Of a stretch of 64,000 bases of DNA, positions 58,481-64,000 are shown piece by piece. The first letter of the stretch is position 1. Each line of letters begins with the position of its first letter. The notes below the pieces were generated by a model that did not search any database, had not been told where the DNA came from, and saw nothing but the letters and a program-made list of their open reading frames with translations. Source of the stretch: Azolla caroliniana (Eukaryota > Polypodiophyta); the NCBI GenBank assembly GCA_043228905.1, contig JBHGNT010000007.1:14508001-14572000 (forward strand), in the 5' to 3' direction. A program made the translations under genes and the position numbers.

Positions 58481-58744
58481 GACAACGCCATATCGAGTTC
58501 CTGTATAAAGTTAGTGTTTATACAGGAACTCGATACAAGGTATCAAGTTACACATACTTTACACAAGAACTCGATACGACGTATCGAGTTCCTGTGCAAA
58601 ACATAAACTTTAAACAGGAACCCGATATGGAGTATCGAGTTCCTTTATAAAACACATACTTTACACAGGAACTCGATACGGCGTATCAAGTTCCTGTTGA
58701 AAATGCAAACTTTATACAAGAACTCGATGCTGCGTATCGAGTTC
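58476..58744. repeat. Iteron array of copy 2, decayed
   Basis: Units homologous to the copy 1 palindrome start at about 58476 (right half only), 58526, 58567, 58618, 58669 and 58720. Most are 51 bp apart; one interval is 41 bp. Several units have lost symmetry (GATACAAGGTATC, GATATGGAGTATC). Confidence 0.8.
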
Positions 58745-59342
58745 CTATTTGAGTTCCTCAGTGCTAAAACATATTTACAAAAATGTCTAGAGTGTGAGAC
58801 GCTTACTTGGAGTCTTGGCGCTCAATTTTCTTTGAAGACATGGTGGACGTTGTCGATGCTTATGGGGAGATCTCAGTTGGGTGCTTTGTGCTTTGTGTGC
58901 TTCGTGTGATTGAAATATGAGGAGGTTTTCCTATTTATAGGGATTGACCATAGTGGTTAAAGTAACCACAGTCATTTTAACCAGGGTTGGCAACCTTAAG
59001 GTTAGTTAGTTAGTAACTAGAGTCACTTAAAAAAAGTTACTTTATTTCGTACCTAATCATGAGTGTACCAATCACTCTCTAATGTAATTATATTATACTT
59101 GATTTAACTTTATACAGACTAGTTTAAGTAATAATTAATATGTTGAATACAATTATTATATTAAAAATAATATCTTTATTTATTGTATTAATATAATATT
59201 AAATAATATAGACATTATATTGAGGGAGATTCTGTTTAAAGAGGAGTTTATATTTAGAGAGGAGTATATGTTTAGAGAGGAGCTTATCAGTTTATGTAAG
59301 CCTAAGCACATAACTTAAAGAGCTTTGTGTGGACCTTAAGCT

Positions 59343-60767
59343 ATGAGTGAAGACTCACCGTTCTTGATTGAAGAATATTGTTTGTCATCAGACTCTTCGT
59401 TTTCTATCGAAGAGTATTGTCTGTCAACAAACTCACCATTTTCTATCGAAGAATATTGTCTGTTCATAGACTCACCATTTTCTATCGAAGTCAATTTTCT
59501 TTTGGTTGGCCACACACATGATCATATAGGTCAAACGTTTAGCACATTCTCTAGACAGTTGTCTCGGCATGATGCTTTCACATTACCTAAACTATTTGAT
59601 GTCATTTGTGATGCATATACACCACGCCCAAAAGTGTTACACTTGAAGGAGCTATATGACTTTAAGAGATATATATCAAATGGGGGTGTTGGGAATGTTA
59701 AAGTGCTTGCCAAGTTAAACAATATAAGCTTCAATCACATTTTCATGATAAAGAAAAATGAAATAAGTGGTTCTACGCTTTTGTATGCGAAACAATATTC
59801 ATCTTCTACAACATGGGAACTTGAAGGTGGTTGCTAGTTATTACTTTGTATGCCGAGTACAATTGTCCATGGAGCTAAACAAATGCCAATTGAGAAGAAA
59901 GGACAGTTGCATAGTGACTTGGTATCAGAACAAAAACGGTTATGGCTCCAAGCCTTAGAAGAAAAAAGAAAGCATATTGAGGCCGCCAAAAAATATGCCT
60001 CACAACAAGACATGTCATGGTGGGATGTATTTTTTAGTGATCAGAAAGGAATTATAGACAATTGTGTATTTGGTGATAATTGGAATTTGGAAACGTCATT
60101 CACATGGTCGCTACAACATGATCGTGGAAATAAAACTCCGGAGCAACCAGCAAATGTGATTAATGACAATTTGATCCATCTACAACAAAGAGACATTTAT
60201 GTGGGACCAAGGATGAGCAAAGCAACCGAAGCTAGATGGCAAGGCAATTTGCAAGAGCTCGTGGTGGGTATGTTGATTGCAACGCTGGCTGATGAGAACT
60301 CACATGGCCACCAATTTTGGGTTGGTAAAATTCTAGAAGTGCTAATGCATGAAATAGAAAACACGATCAAGTCTATAAACATTCATTGGTACAACATTAG
60401 AAGTGCAAATGCTTTTACAGGTAAGTATACATTGGAGATGATTGAATGCCCAACAACAAGGGGAGGTAGGAAGAGGAAGCGAAACATTCGTAACACCTCG
60501 CCCCTTGATATCTCTGATGTGGATATCATCGTGTACGACTTCACGCTTACAAAAGTTGGACGATTAAGGAAGTCAACAATAGATATAATAAAAGAAAAAT
60601 TACCAGGTCTACAAGCTGGCTCGAGTCGAAGGCAAACGAGATCTGCTACATATAATCTAGAGTCAAACCATTTGGTTTATGACGAAGATAATGCACTGAT
60701 TGGTACATCCGAGGATGACGAGGATGAATCGTCATTGTATATTAGTTATAGTAGTGATTCTCGGTAA
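59343..60767 (+). pseudogene. Transposase of copy 2 with catalytic core deleted
   Basis: ATG 59343 opens four acidic repeats (SFSIEEYCLSTNSPF type), then jumps directly to VNFLLVGHTHDHIGQTFSTF, removing about 1.4 kb with the first two core aspartates. The joint has a GAA microhomology (about 59487-59490). The frame then passes AAG where copy 1 has TAG, but stops at TAG 59835-59837 where copy 1 has CAG. It resumes with MPSTIVHGAKQMPIEKKG and continues to 60767 through the SH3-like region (WVGKILEVLMHEIENTIKSI). It cannot encode an active transposase, so this copy would depend on another. Confidence 0.82.
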
Positions 60768-61101
60768 AGGAGTGATCATGAATGTATTTTTGGCTATTAA
60801 GTGTAACTACATTCCGCTTGTAACAAATCAAGTAATATAAAAGCATGTGTTTTGAATTCTTATGATTTCTAAAAAATTGTTTCTTATAAAATAACATTGG
60901 TTCTAAAGTTTGTGATATAAATTGAGAATGTAAATTTTTGAAATTCCTCTTTTTTTATTTACTTCTATATCACGAAAATAGTGGATTTTTAACCTTTTTC
61001 ATAGTATATTTGAACATGTATGATACTGGTATCAATGTGTTTTGTAAAATCATTGAAAAAGCCCTAAAATAAACCAAAATATTCGGGCTATCCTTCCATT
61101 T

Positions 61102-61137
61102 ATGCGCAATCCTTCCACTTGTGAACGCGAATGTGTT
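61102..61137. repeat. Terminal inverted repeat, transposase-side end of copy 2
   Basis: Ends CTTGTGAACGCGAATGTGTT, then AATA. The inner TCCTTCCA direct repeat (61090 and 61109) is the same as at the transposase end of copy 1. Confidence 0.92.
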
Positions 61138-61590
61138 AATAGAGTTCGATGAAAAGCCAGAGAGCGACAAGAAAGGAAGAACCGGAAGTCAATCCAGATG
61201 GAAGATGACGCGGTTGGTATTCCGACCCGAACGGAAGCCGACCCGATGAGAGCTGATCAACTAGGCCCGACCCAACCGAAACCCAATCCGGCCAAACCCA
61301 ATGGATAGACCCGATCTAGAAGGGAGTAGGCTCGCTTGAAGCCAATCATCTGAGTCTGATTTGGCCAAAGGAAAATCTGAACGAAGGTCGAACAACCTAG
61401 AAGTTGATTGGTCTAGACTGATCCAGACAGATAAGCTACAACACCCAGTCGAGGCTCGTGAGCATGAGGAAAGGCAAGCATGAGATGAGAAAGGACGATC
61501 TGAGGAAGTTTGATGATCAAGGAGATGGTCGGGATGAAGGCGGCACATGTACAATACATGAAGGGTTATGCTTAGGAGGGGCGGAGGGGG
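61138..61590 (+). other. 3' interior of element E
   Basis: Continues the E gag frame for about 35 codons after the copy 2 insertion (EFDEKPESDKKGRTGSQSRW), then loses coding character. It ends in the polypurine run GGAGGGGCGGAGGGGG. Confidence 0.55.
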
Positions 61591-61870
61591 TCAATAGGTG
61601 ATATCACCGTCATCATCACCATCAATATAAAATTCTTCTTATAAATATACTTCTTATTGTTCTTCTTCGTTTACCTTCGATCAATATGATTATACTTCTA
61701 ATTGTTCTTCTTATAATCGTCAATCTTTCGATCTTTTCAAATGTGACATTGGTTTCCTCGACTCCTATCCACATCATCATCTTTTCGACAAGTTCGCGAC
61801 CGTCCTCGTCAATCCTAGACCCCAGTGGTCCCACTCAAGCGAAACATAGCCAAATGCGTGTGAACGCGAG
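61591..61870 (+). repeat. Right terminal repeat of element E
   Basis: TCAATAGGTGATATCACC, TTCTTATAAATATACTTC and CAAATGTGACATTGGTTTCC are shared with the left pieces (16157-16230 and 34632-34796). The right copy has about 70 extra bases before CCCAGTGGTCCCACTCAAGC. The outer end is uncertain. Confidence 0.55.
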
Positions 61871-62148
61871 TGTGCACAAATGGACCCCCTTTTATACTAA
61901 CATGTGTAAATACTAAGTAATGATAGGGTTTTGGTGATTACTAGGAAACTAGGCTTTAATAGGCACTTTAATATCACATAGGTGGAGGAGAAAATCAAGA
62001 AGATCATCAAGGAGGATAACGAAAGGTCATGAAAACCCGATGTAACGGTCATCCCTTCTGATATAAATGGGGCAGCCCCAAACAGTTTTAGGGATCCAGG
62101 TTCTAGGAGAAGGAAACTATGTCATTCAGAGTACCGAAGCTCTCTCTC

Positions 62149-62182
<34 letters not shown>

Positions 62183-62522
62183 GTTGCGGCCATTGGGTGT
62201 AACGGCTCTCTCTGTCGTTGTTGTTGCCGTTGCCGTCGTCTACAACCACTATCTATTGCCCGTCTGCCATCGTGGTCTTCGTCTACCGTCATTGGTTCTT
62301 GGCCATTGTCATCTCCGTTGCCACCGCTATCGTGTGTAGTCGTTGACATTGTCGTCGTTGTCGGTTGTCGCTATCACCTACGATTCTGACGACGTCATCG
62401 GTTGAGTAAACGAGAGAGCATACATGTGCTTCTACACTCGTACCTAGCACGTAAGGCATCGATGCTCGGCTAAGTTTTTCTGTCCTTTTTGTCTTTTCTT
62501 TCTTCTATCTTTTGAATTACAA
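61871..62522. other. Non-coding stretch with (CT)n microsatellite
   Basis: It includes a CT/CTGT microsatellite (62138-62181), a TTGTCGTTGTTGCCGTTGCC-type run and no gene. As it directly precedes the LINE ORF1 remnant it may be that element's 5' untranslated region. Confidence 0.4.
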
Positions 62523-63283
62523 CATGACTTCTAGACGAAACCATAAGGAAACACACAAAGAAATTATAAGTAAGGAGGAATATTTAGATGTCCTTAACCG
62601 TTTAGTTGAAATAGAAAAATGGCCGAAAGAGATTGAAGCCGAAAAATAGAAAGATAAGGAAGAAAGAGAACTGCTTATTGCTGAAGTAGCGAAAATTAAA
62701 GTAGACACCGTGAACCTTCAAAAAAAATTTCCTTGAGACATCTAGGTAAGATGGTGAAATATCTTCCCTAGAGGATATTAAGGATGAGATAAAAAAGGTT
62801 AAGGATGAGGTTTAAAGCGATATGGAATCAGCAAAAACTGGGTGGGTTGATGTAGTAAAATATAATATTAAAAAAGAACTAAAGGATGAAAACATTGTAA
62901 ACACTACCCTTGAGGAGGAACAAATGTGTCAAGCTCGACGCCTAAATGAACTACTTATTGGGCTCAAGGAAGGGGCGTCTCCCGACGAAGATGCACAAAC
63001 ATTAGGGAAAATGTTGGGGTACGAAGCCCTACCAATCACTAAAACTTGGAGGGTAGGACGTGACTCCGCTAGGAAAAGAGCTTTAGTCCTTCAGTTTAAG
63101 GACTCAGAATCTAGAATTGCCTTTTTTAAAAAGAGACCCATTCTTCGAGGACTGGGCGGGGACCCTATCTCCCTCGATGACAACCTGACCAAGATGCAAA
63201 TTGAGCATCGTAAAACTTGTATGCAACGAGTCATACAAGCTCGTAAAGAGGGGCATCGTTGGTTATCTAATAAGACGCCTTGA
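62523..63283 (+). pseudogene. LINE ORF1-like protein remnant
   Basis: ATG 62523 begins a coiled-coil-like stretch (KEEYLDVLNRLVEIEKWPKE, ERELLIAEVAKIKVDTVNLQ) with stops at about 62647 and 62735. From 62822 an open frame has ARRLNELLIGLKEG, RKRALVLQFKDSESRIAFFK and LTKMQIEHRKTCMQRVIQAR. That order (coiled coil, RRM-like, C-terminal domain) is that of L1-type ORF1 RNA-binding proteins. No ORF2 follows before the Copia LTR at 63460. It may belong to the same family as the RT fragment at 18844-20258; that is a guess. Confidence 0.55.
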
Positions 63284-63459
63284 AGCTACCCACATGGTTA
63301 ACTCCTTCTGGGTGGCCCCATGCCCCATTGGTGCAAACCATAGCTTCCTATACTTTGAGCTAAAATATGGTAATTCCCACGCCACCAACTCCAGTCAACC
63401 AAACTATCACACCATAATACACTTCACGCATTAGCTCGCTGACATCTACTCTCAACATG

Positions 63460-63996
63460 TGTAGAGAATATGCGGAATAATCTTCCGCCACAACCGAGAC
63501 TTACATCACTTAATGATAAATAAACACAGTAAAAATGGAGAAATGGAAGTACACAAACAGAAGAGAATGCACAGGATGTTAGCGTGGAAAACACTAAACG
63601 GAAAAAACCACGGGAGCCCACAGACTCCGAACTATCACTATGTAAGGAGAATACAATAGGGGAACATAGAGGCAACGACCTCGTGCTCACAATCTTCGCC
63701 TGGTGGCGGTTACAACAAACACTCGCTCTGTCTCTCTCTTTGTTTCCCTCTACTACGCTCTATACAACAGTTACACCAATAACTCTATACAACAAATAAT
63801 GACAACAACAACCAAGAGTTTGCCCTAGGTCATATTTATACTAATATGACTTTCGGGCTATTTACAAATATAGCCCCAATGGGCTCTCTGGAACATATTT
63901 ACATATATGTCCCTTCATCTGGTTCTCACCAGGCCTTCATCATCCAGTTCTCATCGGGCCTTCATCATCCCATACGGAGGGACCGAGATCCTAACA
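63460..63996 (-). repeat. Copia LTR at the right edge
   Basis: From TGTAGAGAATATGCGG to GGGACCGAGATCCTAACA, with the same layout as the B, C and F LTRs: GTTAGCGTGGAAAAC, GCGAC(G)ACCTCGTGCTCAC, CTCTGTCTCTCTCTTTG and the terminal ACGGAGGGACC. AACT of the interior follows and the element leaves the window, so this is probably the 3' LTR of a minus-strand Copia. Confidence 0.75.
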
Positions 63997-64000
63997 AACT

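Larger units (their letters stand above)
54589..58841 (-). pseudogene. ParB-methyltransferase gene of copy 2, deleted and frameshifted
   Basis: Exon 1 is 58841-58807 (MSSKKIERQDS). Exon 2 begins near 57069 and goes directly from RI(stop)GSPI to DEKTG, so about 250 residues of linker and ParB start are deleted; the joint falls in a shared CCNATTGA. ParB core FVIGGSHLAEACRQL and methylase ADIPYGFRMAGSSYDDEPF, NPYQKPQRLMMRLIEMFS, DPFSGTG remain. Breaks are TAG at about 57013, TAA where copy 1 has a His (about 56610) and a 1-bp loss near 56305. The C-terminal exon is open where copy 1 has TAG. Splice sites match copy 1. Confidence 0.82.
53505..61137 (-). mobile_element. DNA transposon copy 2, internally deleted, inverted relative to copy 1
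   Basis: Ends 53505-53540 and 61102-61137 are the same 36-bp inverted repeat as in copy 1, flanked by the exact duplication AATA (53501-53504 and 61138-61141). It holds the methyltransferase gene (minus), the palindrome array, and a transposase gene (plus) without its catalytic core. About 1.4 kb is missing from the transposase and 0.75 kb from the ParB gene; about 0.9 kb of foreign repeat is inserted in intron 1. Removing it and one AATA joins the reading frame of the E gag on both sides. Confidence 0.9.
16157..61870 (+). mobile_element. Gypsy-like gag-only element E, split by nested insertions
   Basis: Its pieces are 16157-16230, 34632-34890, 52087-53504 and 61138 to about 61870. They join cleanly once Copia A (TSD TTCTT), Copia D (TSD TTTTC) and transposon copy 2 (TSD AATA) are removed. 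Left and right terminal segments share TCAATAGGTGATATCACC and CTTTCGAT(A/C)TTTTCAAATG. The primer-site-like TTGAACCCAGCGTG lies near 34800 and a polypurine tract GGAGGGGCGGAGGGGG at 61575-61590. About 2.5 kb is its own sequence, with gag but no pol. Outer boundaries are uncertain; I see no clear outer TSD. Confidence 0.55.

Noticed and set aside
3245-61137. One giant 58-kb element using the outermost inverted repeats
   Set aside because: Each pair 3245/12321 and 53505/61137 has its own matching 4-bp duplication, while the outer flanks (TTGA and AATA) do not match each other.

Overview
The window looks like nuclear DNA of a land plant. It has GT-AG introns, plant-type TATA boxes, Arabidopsis-type telomere repeats (TTTAGGG), nested Ty1/Copia and Ty3/Gypsy retrotransposons, and at its left edge the start of a seed-globulin-like cupin gene. 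A TE-rich fern or lycophyte would fit, but the sequence does not settle the lineage. Apart from the cupin gene, almost everything is mobile DNA.

The outstanding content is two copies of one DNA transposon that I do not recognise as a described family. Copy 1 is 3245-12321 (about 9.1 kb) and copy 2 is 53505-61137 (about 7.6 kb, inverted relative to copy 1). Both end in the same 36-bp terminal inverted repeat and both have 4-bp target-site duplications (TTGA and AATA). Each carries two divergent genes. One is a transposase-like protein with a DUF7869-like RNase H-fold core. The other is a spliced six-exon gene fusing a ParB-like domain to a beta-class N4/N6 amino-DNA methyltransferase, a combination otherwise familiar to me from bacteria and phages. 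The first intron of the methyltransferase gene holds seven copies of a 25-bp palindrome spaced exactly 51 bp apart. Copy 1 is nearly complete but carries single nonsense mutations. Copy 2 has lost the transposase catalytic core and the N-terminal half of the ParB protein by internal deletion.

Layout: 1-419 cupin gene start; 420-3244 degenerate repeats; 3245-12321 transposon copy 1; 12322-13152 tandem repeats; 13153-16125 5' part of a Copia element (H) with a TRIM-like insert; 16157 to about 61870 a small gag-bearing Gypsy-like element (E) swollen by nested insertions. Into E went Copia A (16231-34631, TSD TTCTT), itself carrying a tandem LTR relic F (16460-17861, TSD ATAAA), Copia B (18576-25412, with a LINE fragment in its LTR) and Copia C (27751-33221, TSD GATCG). 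Also into E went Copia D (34891-52086, TSD TTTTC), carrying Gypsy G1 (35895-48435), which carries Gypsy G2 (39401-47429). Transposon copy 2 interrupts the E gag (TSD AATA). The right end holds a LINE ORF1 remnant and a Copia LTR running off the window.

Most retroelement frames are broken by stops that relatives in the same window read as CAG, CGA or TGG, the expected product of cytosine deamination in methylated DNA. I infer that the transposon's two proteins work as one system: the transposase acts on the terminal repeats, and the ParB-methyltransferase binds or marks element DNA, perhaps at the 51-bp palindrome array. That functional link is inference, not shown by the sequence.
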